A stretch of DNA of 64,000 nucleotides from Peribacillus sp. FSL E2-0218 (GCF_037992945.1 NZ_CP150304.1:4529501-4593500); one strand, 5' to 3'. Counted from the first letter of the stretch, positions 51,711 to 61,661 are shown. Translations and numbers: made by a program. Notes: generated from the letters alone by a model not told the origin.

Positions 51711-52775
51711 TTATTCTTCTACATACTTCTCACGGATAACCTCCATCTTCCTCATCAATTCCGGTCCGATCATCGATTCGAATTCCGGATAGATGACGGT
51801 CAGCTCGTTCATCCATTCTTTCTTTTCTTGGTCAGATAATTCATAGATGTCGATATTCGATTTTTGCTTGATTTCCCTGAGCTGTTCCTGATTCAATTCA
51901 TTTGATTTGACCCACAGCCATTTCGTTGTATCCTCCATTGCCCGTTGAATCTGCTTACGGATATCCGGTGGTAGCTGATCCCAAAACGGCTTGTTTACCA
52001 ATACGACATAGCCTAAATATCCATGATCACTGATGGTTAAGTATTTTTGCACCTCATATAATTTCTTGGAATAGATATTCGAGATCGTATTTTCCTGGCT
52101 GTCCGTTTTGTTGATTTCAAGGCTCTTGAACGTATCATTGAATTCAAGCTCCGATGTCGATGCCCCAAAGTGCTCGAATTGGCTTTCGAGGACGGCACTT
52201 GGCATGATCCTGAAATTCTTTCCTGACAGGTCCTGGGGACGCCGGATCGGTTCATTGCTTGTCATTTGCTTGTAATTATTCGACCAGAAAGCAAGTCCTT
52301 CGATATCAATCACATTCATCGACGTAAGCAGCTCTTCCCCCACTTCCCCATTCAAGGCTTCCTGCAGGGCAGCGTCCGTTGGAAAGACGTAGGGAAGATC
52401 CAAAAGCAGCCATTTTTTTGATAGGTTCGTAACTTTGGAAGTAGTAGGTGCTATCATCTGCACCTTGTTTTTTTGTAATGCATCGATTTCTTCATGATCG
52501 CTATATAAAGATTGATTCGGATAGACCTCTATTTTGACACGATGGTCGGTATATTCATCAACAAGGTTGGCAAACCGGTTCGCAGCCAGCCCTTTAGGCG
52601 TATTCTCGGCAACGACATGGCTGAATTTAATGACGATTTGGTCCTCCATCCCCTCCTGCTCTTCATCGCTCGGCAGATTGAAGCCGAAGCTTGCGAAGAA
52701 CGATTGAAACGAGATATACACCGCTATCACAAGTCCCATGCCAATTAACAGGAAATACCCCCATAATTCTCGCAT
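51711..52775 (-). CDS. dctB: Membrane-tethered C4-dicarboxylate-binding protein (DctP/DctB-like)
   Basis: A 354-residue DctP-type (TRAP solute-binding) protein held by an uncleaved N-terminal span (LWGYFLLIGMGLVIAVYISF). The binding domain shows IKFSHVVAENTPKGLAANRF, RIMPSAVLESQFEHFGAS, and VYPNQSLYSDHEEIDALQKN. In B. subtilis the equivalent DctB is not part of a TRAP transporter but a co-sensor with the kinase DctS. Here it is divergent from dctS-dctR, and no TRAP permease genes are near, which supports the sensing role. TRAP-type uptake cannot be excluded. Confidence 0.85.
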   Translation of the reverse strand: MRELWGYFLLIGMGLVIAVYISFQSFFASFGFNLPSDEEQEGMEDQIVIKFSHVVAENTPKGLAANRFANLVDEYTDHRVKIEVYPNQSLYSDHEEIDALQKNKVQMIAPTTSKVTNLSKKWLLLDLPYVFPTDAALQEALNGEVGEELLTSMNVIDIEGLAFWSNNYKQMTSNEPIRRPQDLSGKNFRIMPSAVLESQFEHFGASTSELEFNDTFKSLEINKTDSQENTISNIYSKKLYEVQKYLTISDHGYLGYVVLVNKPFWDQLPPDIRKQIQRAMEDTTKWLWVKSNELNQEQLREIKQKSNIDIYELSDQEKKEWMNELTVIYPEFESMIGPELMRKMEVIREKYVEE

Positions 52776-52916
52776 TTCGACAGCTCCTTACCGCTCACTT
52801 CACATGATATCTATTCTATCACAGCCTTTTCCCTGTCGTAATACAATGCGCGAAAAATAGCGAAAAGAGGCAAAAATTCTGGTACTATTAAGTGTAGAAG
52901 TACTGGAGGAACAATC

Positions 52917-54527
52917 ATGGAAAAATCCTTTCATATGCCCATTCAACTAAAAATCACCCTGCTGTCATTCGTAATCGTCGCTTTTTCGATACTTATAGGC
53001 GGGATTTTTATATTTGGCAATATCGTTTCCGTCAGGGAAGATGAAATCGGCAAACGCTCGATGATCACTGCCCATACGATCGCAGAGCTCCCGGACGTCC
53101 AAAAATGGGTCCGGAAACCTGAAGGCTGGCTTCAGCTGAACCCGATCATTGAAAACCTGAGGAAAATCCATCAAGCAGATTATATCGTTGTCCTGAATAA
53201 TCAGCATATACGCTATTCCCATCCTGTGTTCAGCCAATTGGGCACCACGTCCAACAGCACTGATGAAAGCGCAGCATTCGCTGAACATGAATATCTTTCA
53301 AAGGCAGCTGGGGAGCTTGGCATTTCCATACGTGCCTTCGTTCCAATACTGGATGACGATAACGAGCAGATCGGTGTCGTTCTTGTCGGGAACATTTTGC
53401 CGACGATCCCGGAGCTAATCAAGGATTTGAAAGGTGAAATCGCAATCATCCTCTTTCTTACACTCTTGTTCGGTGTTTGCGGCTCCTGGCTCATGGCAAG
53501 GAGAATCAAAAAAGAAACCTTTCAACTTGAACCGCATGAAATATCACGGATGTTAGTCGAAAGGACAGCTGCCTTCAATGCCATGCATGAAGGGGTGATC
53601 GCCATTGATAACAATCAGACCATCACGATCTTCAATGAAAAGGCGAAGCAGATGCTCGATATCAGCGGGGATGTCATCGGCCGGAATATCAATGACATCA
53701 TCCACGACACCCGGCTTCCGGAAGTGCTCGATCGGACTTCCCCGATCTTCAATCAGGAAATATCCGTTCAGAACAGGAATATCGTCAGCAACCGGGTGCC
53801 CATCAAGATTGCCGATAAGACCATCGGGGCCGTCGCGATTTTCCAGGATCGGACCGATGTGACGAAGCTTGCTGAAGAGTTGACCAGCGTCAAGGCATTC
53901 GTTGAAGCCCTGCGTGTTCAAAACCATGAACATATGAACAAACTCCATACGATAGCAGGATTGATCCAGCTTGGGAATCTGGATGATGCATTGCAATATA
54001 TTTTTCAAATCACCGAAGAGCAAGAGGAATTGACCAGATTTTTAACGAAGCACATTCACGATGATAATTTAGTGGGGCTCCTCTTAAGCAAGATTTCTTT
54101 GGGACGTGAACTGGGAATCGAACTCATCATGGATAAGCACACGAAATTGGACCGTTTCCCTGCCGATATGGATCATCACGATTTTGTTTTGATTATCGGG
54201 AACCTGATTGAAAATTCCTTTGCCGCTCTAAAATACTGCGCAGAAGAAACAAAGCAGGTGTATCTATCGATCTACCAGGATGAACATCATTGCCAAATCG
54301 TACTGGAGGATAACGGGCCAGGCATCGACGAGGGCATACATGGAGAGATATTCGATTATGGCTTTACGACAAAAGGTGCGGACGGATCTGGAATTGGTCT
54401 TTATCTAATAGATCAAATCGTAAAAAAAGCGAAGGGCGAACTGAAATTCACGACGCGTCCCGATGAAGGAACCAGCTTTTTTCTTTCTTTTCCGATGCAC
54501 GATATAGAGGAGAATCAACATGACTAA
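52917..54527 (+). CDS. dctS: Two-component sensor histidine kinase DctS-like
   Basis: A 536-residue CitA/DcuS-type kinase. First span about residues 12-34, an extracellular PAS (sCache) domain to about 170, second span about 175-195 (IAIILFLTLLFGVCGSWLM), a cytoplasmic PAS domain (AAFNAMHEGVIAIDNNQTIT), the phospho-acceptor His in VQNHEHMNKLHTIAGLI, and the ATPase domain with NLIENSFAAL and DNGPGIDEGI, then GSGIGLYLI. The ATG follows GGAGG. It overlaps dctR by 8 bases. It should sense C4-dicarboxylates (fumarate, succinate, malate). Confidence 0.93.
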   Translation: MEKSFHMPIQLKITLLSFVIVAFSILIGGIFIFGNIVSVREDEIGKRSMITAHTIAELPDVQKWVRKPEGWLQLNPIIENLRKIHQADYIVVLNNQHIRYSHPVFSQLGTTSNSTDESAAFAEHEYLSKAAGELGISIRAFVPILDDDNEQIGVVLVGNILPTIPELIKDLKGEIAIILFLTLLFGVCGSWLMARRIKKETFQLEPHEISRMLVERTAAFNAMHEGVIAIDNNQTITIFNEKAKQMLDISGDVIGRNINDIIHDTRLPEVLDRTSPIFNQEISVQNRNIVSNRVPIKIADKTIGAVAIFQDRTDVTKLAEELTSVKAFVEALRVQNHEHMNKLHTIAGLIQLGNLDDALQYIFQITEEQEELTRFLTKHIHDDNLVGLLLSKISLGRELGIELIMDKHTKLDRFPADMDHHDFVLIIGNLIENSFAALKYCAEETKQVYLSIYQDEHHCQIVLEDNGPGIDEGIHGEIFDYGFTTKGADGSGIGLYLIDQIVKKAKGELKFTTRPDEGTSFFLSFPMHDIEENQHD

Positions 54528-55215
54528 TAATATTCGTGTACTTTTAATTGAAGACGACCCAATGGTCCAAGAGGTCAATAAACAGTTCATTGAGCGCCTG
54601 CCTGCCTTTACAATCGTTGATACGGCTTCGAATGGGCTTGAAGGGCTGGATAAAATCAGGAAATCCGCACCCGATCTTGTCATTTTGGATATCTTCATGC
54701 CTTCTTTAAACGGAATCGATACACTTTACCAGATTAGGAAAGAACGAATCGATGTGGATGTCATCATCATTTCGGCGGCCAATGACCAGAAAACCATTCG
54801 AAAAATGATACAAAACGGGGCTTTCGATTATTTAATCAAGCCATTTAAGTTCGAAAGGCTAAAACATACGCTGGAACAATATTTTGCTTTTCGGATGGAG
54901 GTTGAACCGGACCATCACATCTCCCAAACTGAGCTCGATCGAATTCTCTTTCAAAATGAAATACCTTCTGAGGCGGTTCCGAAATCCGAAGTACCCAAAG
55001 GATTGAATGGTGCAACACTTGAGCAAGTGACGAGGTTCATAAAAAACACACCTGGGTCTTTATCGGCGGAAGAGGTCGCTGACGGGATTGGCATTGCCAG
55101 GGTGACAGCCCGGCGTTATCTGGAATACTTACATGGCGAAGATACGCTTTTGCTTGATGTTCAGTATGGCAGCATCGGCCGCCCGGTCAATCGGTATCGG
55201 CTCAAAAAACCTTGA
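54520..55215 (+). CDS. dctR: Two-component response regulator DctR-like
   Basis: A 231-residue CitB/DcuR-type regulator. The receiver domain has acidic residues in LIEDDPMVQEV, phospho-acceptor Asp57 (LVILDIFMP) and Lys in YLIKPFKFERLK. The C-terminal helix-turn-helix contains GSLSAEEVADGIGIARVTAR and RYLEYLHG. It is expected to activate a dicarboxylate transporter gene. B. subtilis has that gene (dctP) next downstream; here a small leftward ORF and the men operon follow instead. Confidence 0.93.
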   Translation: MTNNIRVLLIEDDPMVQEVNKQFIERLPAFTIVDTASNGLEGLDKIRKSAPDLVILDIFMPSLNGIDTLYQIRKERIDVDVIIISAANDQKTIRKMIQNGAFDYLIKPFKFERLKHTLEQYFAFRMEVEPDHHISQTELDRILFQNEIPSEAVPKSEVPKGLNGATLEQVTRFIKNTPGSLSAEEVADGIGIARVTARRYLEYLHGEDTLLLDVQYGSIGRPVNRYRLKKP

Positions 55216-55266
55216 CCTGCATCGGGGACCGGACAAAAGGTAAGCGGTTCCCTTCCATCGATCCAT

Positions 55267-55413
55267 TCACGCTCCTGTCTTCCGATCATAAAGTCCCCAC
55301 TTTCTCTTCAACAGAAACAGTTCGCATTCCGCCAGCGCCGTCACTTCTTGAATGACGCAGTCGGGCATGCCCCTTCTTAAAAGAATTTCCGCAATCAAGT
55401 ACGGTTTTTTCAT
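55267..55413 (-). CDS. Small basic protein (48 codons), unrecognised
   Basis: Reads MKKPYLIAEILLRRGMPDCV, then IQEVTALAECELFLLKRKWG and LYDRKTGA. A very strong ribosome site (AAGGGAGGAAGGGG) lies just before the ATG at 55413, and a TATAAT -10 (55450-55455, minus strand, with TG before it) sits about 37 bases upstream, so it is likely expressed. Predicted as two helices; the frame runs convergently towards dctR, ending 52 bases beyond that gene's stop. The family is not recognised. The rest of 55216-55605 shows only a weak hairpin. Confidence 0.6.
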   Translation of the reverse strand: MKKPYLIAEILLRRGMPDCVIQEVTALAECELFLLKRKWGLYDRKTGA

Positions 55414-55577
55414 TTTCCCCTTCCTCCCTTATTTTCTATATTTTATTTCATTATACAAAATAATCCACTAATAAAAAAATAGACAAAGCCCCATTTTCCT
55501 AAAAAAAGGAACTCGGTCCAAATGAATATATTTGAAATAAGCGAATATAGAATTGGGTATTCCCTGCATGCAAAAGA

Positions 55578-55590
55578 GGCAAGCCTTGCC
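55578..55590 (-). terminator. Weak hairpin after menC
   Basis: GGCAA/TTGCC with a 3-base loop, followed on the minus strand by TCTTTTGC. Short, so low confidence. Confidence 0.3.
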
Positions 55591-55605
55591 CCCCTTCTGC
55601 TGTTT

Positions 55606-56709
55606 TCACCTGTATATTTCACTGTACGTGGTCAAATCCCTGAGCCGCTTTTCATTGATCGAAAAACCGATTCCGGCCCTTTCAGGGACCTGGATCATTC
55701 CACCCTCGACGACGACTTCAGGCTCGATGATATCTTCTTCCCAATAGCGCGAAGAGGAGGAAATGTCCCCAGGAATCGTGAACCCCTTCAATGTGGCAAG
55801 CGCAATATTATGGGCACGCGATATGCCAAATTCAATCATTCCGCCACACCATACCGGTACGCCATTTTCCGCACAAAGATCATGAATCTTGACAGCTTCC
55901 GTCCATCCGCCCACTTTTGCCATCTTGATGTTGATCACCCCGCAGCTCCCAAGTGAGAGGGCACTATTGGCATCATGATAGGAATTGATGCTTTCATCCA
56001 GGCAAATCGGAGTCTGCAGCTGTTTTTGCAATCGGGAATGTTCAACGATGTCGTCATGTCCCAGTGGTTGCTCAATCATCATCAGCTTATAGTCATCCAG
56101 CTGTTGCAGATGGGGGATATCATCAAGGGTATATGCTGAATTGGCATCCGCCATCAACGGGATATCGGGATAAGCACCGCGAATTTGCGATAAAAACTCG
56201 ATATCGTGACGAGGATCGATTTTTATCTTATATCTTTGATAACCCGATTGGGAAAAGCCTTCGATCTGGCGCATCGCCTCTTCCACATCATGGGAAGCAA
56301 TGACCACGCCTGCGGCGACCTCGCTTCGTTCACCGCCAAACAACCGTCCGAGATAGATTTCCTCCTGCTTCGCATATAGATCGACGATGGCCTGTTCCAA
56401 TGCCGACTTTGCCATCGCATTCCGTCTGATCCCGCTCCATAAGCTCTGCAGCTCCCCGGGATGCCGGGGCTTACTTGCCAATGTCAACGGAATCAAGAAA
56501 TCCTCCAGCATATGAAAGCATGTTTTGATCGTTTCCTCAGTGTACCAAGGACTCGAAAAGGGCACCGCTTCCCCGTATCCAATCCGCCCATCTTTATCTT
56601 GGGCTTCGACAATGATGACTTCCCTGTCGTTCACCGTTTCGAGATGCGTCTTGAATGGCTGCTTTAAAGGGGCCTTGATGACCTTTAGCGTAATGGACGA
56701 TACCTTCAT
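55606..56709 (-). CDS. menC: o-Succinylbenzoate synthase
   Basis: A 367-residue enolase-superfamily enzyme that dehydrates SHCHC to o-succinylbenzoate. The catalytic Lys pair is in YKIKIDPRHD and NIKMAKVGG, with metal ligands in LMADANSAYT, MIEQPLGHDD and CLDESINSYHD. GGAGGAG precedes the ATG at 56709, which overlaps the menE stop as ATGA (4 bases), so the two are coupled. A longer frame upstream lies inside menE and is rejected. Last gene of the menaquinone operon. Confidence 0.95.
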   Translation of the reverse strand: MKVSSITLKVIKAPLKQPFKTHLETVNDREVIIVEAQDKDGRIGYGEAVPFSSPWYTEETIKTCFHMLEDFLIPLTLASKPRHPGELQSLWSGIRRNAMAKSALEQAIVDLYAKQEEIYLGRLFGGERSEVAAGVVIASHDVEEAMRQIEGFSQSGYQRYKIKIDPRHDIEFLSQIRGAYPDIPLMADANSAYTLDDIPHLQQLDDYKLMMIEQPLGHDDIVEHSRLQKQLQTPICLDESINSYHDANSALSLGSCGVINIKMAKVGGWTEAVKIHDLCAENGVPVWCGGMIEFGISRAHNIALATLKGFTIPGDISSSSRYWEEDIIEPEVVVEGGMIQVPERAGIGFSINEKRLRDLTTYSEIYR

Positions 56710-58187
56710 TGCCACTCCTCCATTCCCTTCTTCAGTTCCCTTCTCAACAGCTTGCTGGCCCCATTTCGCGGAAGACTCTTGCAAAAAATCACGCTCCGGG
56801 GGATTTTATAGGAAGCCAGGGATTGCCTGCAATAATCAAGCAGGTCGCTCTCACTTAGCTCCGCCCCTTGATGCAAGACGACAAAAGCGAGCGGAACCTG
56901 TCCCCATTTTTCATCTTCGGTCCCCGTCACTCCCGCTTCGAAAACATCAGGGTGCTTACCGAGGACATTTTCAATTTCGGCCGGATAGACATTTTCACCG
57001 CCGGAGATGATTAAATCCGATCGCCGGTCAAGAACATATAAAAAGCCATCCTCATCCAAATAACCAAGATCTCCCGTATAAAGCCAGCCGTCACTAATCG
57101 CCTGCTGTGTGGCATCCAGCCGATTGAAATAGCCCTTTGTCACATTCGGACCCGAAACAACGATTTCCCCCGCCTCACCCGGTCCGGACGCCTTGCCATC
57201 CTGCTCGATCCGTAGCTGCGAAGGAAATAATGGTTTTCCTGCCGAACCGATTTTCGTCATGCTGTACTCCGGAGCCAGCGTCACGATCTGAGAAGATGTT
57301 TCCGTCATCCCATATGATTGATAGACGGGGATTTTTTTTTCCTTGCAGGCTTCCAGTAAATGAATGGGCGCAGGTCCTCCGCCTAACAGCATACAGCGAA
57401 AATCGTCGGGATAGCTTGCTCCTTTCAAGTCATGCACCATCCTATTAAGCATCGTCGTCACGACCGAAATGATCGTCACGCCATTTTCCTGGATTGCCCT
57501 GTTCGCTTCCCGTTCATCGAACCGCTCGGCCAAGACAACCTTCATCCCATAAATCACGCTTTTCATCAGGATGGATAGACCGCTGATATGAAAGATAGGA
57601 ACCGCACAATACCAGGTATCCCCTTCGTGCAATCCAAGGTTCAACACCGATCCGACGGCACTCCACCAATGATTGCCGAATGATTGGATCACGCCCTTTG
57701 GATTTCCTGTCGTGCCCGATGTGTACATGATCGTAGCGGTATCCTCCAGATAAAACTCCTGAAGGATCTCTGCCGTTCCTCCATTTGGCAATTGTTCGAT
57801 TAAAAGAAGGGGCAATTCAGGAAGATTCCCCGCCATATCATCAAGCTTGCTTACGAAGGAGCCTTCAGAGAGCAAATAGGAAGCACCGCTGTCCTCGATC
57901 TGCCACGACAATTCCTTTGCCGTTAATTTATTATTCAGCATCACGATCTTCACACCGAGATAAAATAGGGCGTGGATGGCGACGACGCCGTCAATATGAT
58001 TACGGAGCAGCACTGCGCATGAATCGCCAGCCATGAGACCGGCGCTCGCCAGCCTGCGTGCCATTTTCTCCGTTAATGTATGCAGCTCCAGAAAGCTATA
58101 CGTCTGACCTTCAAACTCGATGGCCGGGCGATCTGGTGAAAGATGAGCCCGGTTCTTGAGCCAGTTTGGCAACTTTTCTTCTGCCAT
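56706..58187 (-). CDS. menE: o-Succinylbenzoate-CoA ligase
   Basis: A 493-residue acyl-CoA synthetase (ANL family). The AMP-binding P-loop is TIMYTSGTTGNPKGVIQ; further motifs are YQSYGMTETSSQIVTL, GWLYTGDLGYLDEDGFL and the C-terminal catalytic Lys region GASKLLRRELKK. It activates o-succinylbenzoate to the CoA thioester. GGAGGGG precedes the ATG. It is coupled to menC by a 4-base overlap. Confidence 0.96.
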   Translation of the reverse strand: MAEEKLPNWLKNRAHLSPDRPAIEFEGQTYSFLELHTLTEKMARRLASAGLMAGDSCAVLLRNHIDGVVAIHALFYLGVKIVMLNNKLTAKELSWQIEDSGASYLLSEGSFVSKLDDMAGNLPELPLLLIEQLPNGGTAEILQEFYLEDTATIMYTSGTTGNPKGVIQSFGNHWWSAVGSVLNLGLHEGDTWYCAVPIFHISGLSILMKSVIYGMKVVLAERFDEREANRAIQENGVTIISVVTTMLNRMVHDLKGASYPDDFRCMLLGGGPAPIHLLEACKEKKIPVYQSYGMTETSSQIVTLAPEYSMTKIGSAGKPLFPSQLRIEQDGKASGPGEAGEIVVSGPNVTKGYFNRLDATQQAISDGWLYTGDLGYLDEDGFLYVLDRRSDLIISGGENVYPAEIENVLGKHPDVFEAGVTGTEDEKWGQVPLAFVVLHQGAELSESDLLDYCRQSLASYKIPRSVIFCKSLPRNGASKLLRRELKKGMEEWQ

Positions 58188-58271
58188 GATCGGTTCCCCT
58201 CCTCTATTTAAATATAGAAAACAGCCCGGCGATTCGCCAAGCTGTCCGTCTTATCGATTTATGCCTTTCCA

Positions 58272-59090
58272 TTAAGGGAAACGCGGGAATTGTCCAAAGT
58301 CCGGACTGCGTTTTTCCTTGAACGCATCGCGGCCTTCTTTTGCTTCTTCCGTTGTATAGTATAGTAATGTAGCATCTCCAGCCAATTGCTGAAGACCTGC
58401 AAGACCATCCGTATCCGCATTCATTGCCGCTTTCAGGAAGCGAAGCGCAGTCGGGCTCTTCTCGAGCATTTCTTCACACCATTTCACTGTTTCCGCTTCT
58501 AATTGGTCCAATGGTACGACCGTATTGACCAATCCCATATCCAATGCTTCCTGTGCATTGTATTGACGGCATAGGTACCAGATTTCACGGGCCTTTTTGT
58601 GCCCCACGATACGCGCCAGGTAGCCAGAGCCATAACCAGCATCGAAGCTGCCCACATTCGGTCCTGTTTGCCCGAAGATCGCATTGTCAGCGGCAATCGT
58701 TAAGTCACAAACCACATTCAAGACATTGCCGCCGCCGATTGCATAACCTGCCACCATCGCCACGACCGGTTTTGGAATCACGCGGATCAAGCGCTGCAAA
58801 TCAAGCACGTTTAGACGTGGAATGTTATCTTCCCCAACATATCCGCCATTTCCGCGCACTTTTTGGTCCCCGCCTGAACAGAAGGCTTTGCCGCCTACAC
58901 CCGTTAAGATGATGACACCGATGCTTGAATCATCACGTGCCCTTGCGAATGCATCGATCATTTCTGCAGTCGTTTTTGGCGTGAATGCATTATGTACATG
59001 CGGTCGGTTGATCGACACTTTCGCAATCCCGTTATATTTTTCGTATAAAATTTCATCATACTCACGTATTGTTTCCCATTGAATCGTCAT
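58272..59090 (-). CDS. menB: 1,4-Dihydroxy-2-naphthoyl-CoA synthase
   Basis: A 272-residue crotonase-family enzyme that closes the naphthoquinone ring. Oxyanion-hole motif CSGGDQKVRGNGGY, AGYAIGGGNVLNVVCDLTIA, and the catalytic Asp/Tyr region GPNVGSFDAGYGSGYLARIV are clear. GGAGG precedes the ATG. It lies between menH (13 bases upstream) and menE. Confidence 0.97.
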   Translation of the reverse strand: MTIQWETIREYDEILYEKYNGIAKVSINRPHVHNAFTPKTTAEMIDAFARARDDSSIGVIILTGVGGKAFCSGGDQKVRGNGGYVGEDNIPRLNVLDLQRLIRVIPKPVVAMVAGYAIGGGNVLNVVCDLTIAADNAIFGQTGPNVGSFDAGYGSGYLARIVGHKKAREIWYLCRQYNAQEALDMGLVNTVVPLDQLEAETVKWCEEMLEKSPTALRFLKAAMNADTDGLAGLQQLAGDATLLYYTTEEAKEGRDAFKEKRSPDFGQFPRFP

Positions 59091-59103
59091 TTAAATTCCT
59101 CCT

Positions 59104-59913
59104 TTAATTTCGCTTTAAAAACTCACTTATTATTTTACCAAACTTTTCTCCATCTTCCACATGAATCGCATGTCCACTACCATTTATTATTTTCCATTCG
59201 GCCCGATCCAGCTTCTTTTCCATCGATTTTGCAATGTCACAAAACTTGGGATCGAGTTCCCCGGTCAGCAACAGGACAGGAAAATCAAGCGCTTGCAAAT
59301 CCTCCCAATAGGAAGCCTGGCTGCCTGTTCCCATGCCGAGGAGACTATTGGAAAGGCCGACAGGGTCATTTGCCAGCCGCTGCTTCCGGATGGCAGCTCT
59401 CGTTGTGGCCGATAACCGTTTTTGGCTTTCAAAAAGCGGGATGTTCTCCCAATGGTCCACGAATGCCTCCAGGCCAGATTCAAGAATCCCTTCGGCTAGC
59501 TTCCGATCGTTTTGCCTGCGCGTCCCTCGCTCCTTGGCAGTTACAAGGCCGGGAGACGCGCTTTCCAATATCAATGTTTCCACATATACAGGATACAAAC
59601 AGGCAAATGCAAGCGCAAGCCTGCCCCCCATCGAGTATCCAAGAATATGTGCTTTCGGGAAATGCAGCTCATCCAGGATATGCTTGATATCTTCAGCGAC
59701 ACGATCCATTTCATACCGTTCCGGCTCAGCGGGTGACGCAGACATACCATGACCGATAATGTCGATCATGATCAGCGTATGATCCTCACTCAGCATGGGA
59801 ATGAGGAAATTCCACGTATCCCGATTTCCCGTAAATCCATGCAATAGTACGAGCGGTTCCCCATTTCCCGTTATTTCAACAGCATAAGTGACTTTCCCGC
59901 TGACAATATTCAT
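59104..59913 (-). CDS. menH: SHCHC synthase (MenH)
   Basis: A 269-residue alpha/beta hydrolase that removes pyruvate from SEPHCHC. HG motif VLLHGFTGNRDTWNF, nucleophile Ser in ILGYSMGGRLALAFA, Asp in LLTGELDPKFCDI and His in INGSGHAIHVEDGE. The frame is open further upstream, but the ATG at 59913 overlaps the menD stop as ATGA and has AGGGA before it, so it is the likely start. Fused or missing in some relatives; here intact. Confidence 0.93.
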   Translation of the reverse strand: MNIVSGKVTYAVEITGNGEPLVLLHGFTGNRDTWNFLIPMLSEDHTLIMIDIIGHGMSASPAEPERYEMDRVAEDIKHILDELHFPKAHILGYSMGGRLALAFACLYPVYVETLILESASPGLVTAKERGTRRQNDRKLAEGILESGLEAFVDHWENIPLFESQKRLSATTRAAIRKQRLANDPVGLSNSLLGMGTGSQASYWEDLQALDFPVLLLTGELDPKFCDIAKSMEKKLDRAEWKIINGSGHAIHVEDGEKFGKIISEFLKRN

Positions 59914-61661
59914 GATATTTCCCTGTCTAACACCAATTTTATTTCCTGGGAAACATAACTCCACAAATTTCGATGTTTTTGCAAATTGGACTCCCTTTCG
60001 GTCGGCACCTCGATGATCTTCAGACCTTGAATCTCAAAAGACTCCGTAAATACCCTCTTCAGTTCGTCCCACGTTTGCACTTTGTCGTATTTACCGCCGT
60101 AAAGCATGGCGGTATGGGAAAAATCAAGGCCATGGGGCGTTCCGAAAAGCGTTTCGAAATGTTCCCTATCATTCGCCTGTGGCAGGAAAGAGAAAATGCC
60201 GCCCCCATCATTATTGATCAATAATATCGTGATGTCCTGCTTTTGCAGCTTGGCTGCAAGCAAGCCATTCATATCATGGAAAAAACTTAAATCGCCGATT
60301 GCCAGCACGGTCTTATCTGCCACCGTACTTACCCCCAGCGCAGTGGACACGACACCATCAATGCCATTTGCGCCACGATTCGCCAAAGTCCTGATTCCTT
60401 TTTCATTATTCATGAAGAAAGTATCCAAGTCTCTTATCGGCATACTATTTCCGACAAACAGCGTGGATTTTTGCGGCAGCATATCGGCAAGCAGGGCGAA
60501 CAGCTTGCCTTCACTTAATTCCGCTTCATCGAGGACGGTAGCCAATGCATTCTTCGTCGCTCCGTTGACGGTCTGCCATAAGCGCAGCCATTCATCTCCA
60601 GCGGTACCGGTGATTCTTTGCCCGACTCGTTGACAGAAATCTTTCTCTTCACAGTAAATCATGTTCGTTGCCAAGCCTGCCGGTTCCCGCCATCCTGCTC
60701 CACCGTCAACCACGAGCGTGACGGCCTGTTTTTGCTTTTTCATGAATAGCAGTAATGGTTTTGAAACAGGCATGGCACCGAATCGCACAATCACGTCCGG
60801 TCTGAAGACTGATTTTGCCGCTTCATCGCGTAAAAAGGTATCGTACGCATCAATTATGACGCCTTTGTCGTGGCTTCCGCTCCTCAGCTGGGAAAGGGGA
60901 TCGGCCAATAGCGGAAAAGCAAGCGTTTCCGCTAATGCGGCAACGGCCTCCTTCATCGCTGGGTCCGGTAATTCCCCGCATACGATCAGCCCTTGCTTCG
61001 CTTGTGACAAAGTGGCTGCAACCGAGTCCATTTGTGATGCAGAGAGTGAGCGAACTCCGCTCTCGATCAATACGGAAGGAGTCAGTTTGTTTTGCCTGAA
61101 TTCCTTCGCTTGCTCAAGATTCGGTATCAAAGGTTCGCGAAGCGGGAAATTCAAGTGCACAGGCCCTGCTGGTTCCGCTGCTGCGGTAGCCACTGCCCTT
61201 GCACCGACCGTTCTTGCATACCGCATCATCTCACCGGTGTTTTCCGGAAGGGCCATTTCGACAAACCATTTCACTTGCCTCCCGTATAAATGTATCTGAT
61301 CGATGGCCTGCGGGGCACCTACATCACGGAGCTCATGCGGTCGATCTGCAGTAAGTACAATAAGCGGCACCCTTGAATAGAAAGCCTCGATCACGGCCGG
61401 GTAAAAATTCGCTGCCGCCGTACCGGACGTACAAAGAAGTCCGACAGGTTCTTTTAAGACCTTGGCCATCCCAAGGGCAAAAAAAGCGGCCGAACGCTCA
61501 TCCACATTAATATGGATTTCAATATCAGGATGTTCCACCAGCAATAAAGCGAGCGGTGTGGATCGTGAACCTGGGCTCACCACCACATGCTTCACCCCGT
61601 TTTCTGCCAGCTCATCGACAAATGAAGCAGCATAAGCTGTCAATGCATCTCGGTCATTCAT
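59910..61661 (-). CDS. menD: SEPHCHC synthase
   Basis: A 583-residue thiamine-diphosphate enzyme that joins isochorismate and 2-oxoglutarate. N-terminal VVSPGSRSTPLALLLVEHPD, the catalytic region TSGTAAANFYPAVIEAFYSR, and the ThDP-binding GDLSFFHDMNGLL ... NNDGGGIFSFLPQ are present. GGAGG precedes the ATG; the start overlaps menF by 8 bases. Confidence 0.96.
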   Translation of the reverse strand: MNDRDALTAYAASFVDELAENGVKHVVVSPGSRSTPLALLLVEHPDIEIHINVDERSAAFFALGMAKVLKEPVGLLCTSGTAAANFYPAVIEAFYSRVPLIVLTADRPHELRDVGAPQAIDQIHLYGRQVKWFVEMALPENTGEMMRYARTVGARAVATAAAEPAGPVHLNFPLREPLIPNLEQAKEFRQNKLTPSVLIESGVRSLSASQMDSVAATLSQAKQGLIVCGELPDPAMKEAVAALAETLAFPLLADPLSQLRSGSHDKGVIIDAYDTFLRDEAAKSVFRPDVIVRFGAMPVSKPLLLFMKKQKQAVTLVVDGGAGWREPAGLATNMIYCEEKDFCQRVGQRITGTAGDEWLRLWQTVNGATKNALATVLDEAELSEGKLFALLADMLPQKSTLFVGNSMPIRDLDTFFMNNEKGIRTLANRGANGIDGVVSTALGVSTVADKTVLAIGDLSFFHDMNGLLAAKLQKQDITILLINNDGGGIFSFLPQANDREHFETLFGTPHGLDFSHTAMLYGGKYDKVQTWDELKRVFTESFEIQGLKIIEVPTERESNLQKHRNLWSYVSQEIKLVLDREIS

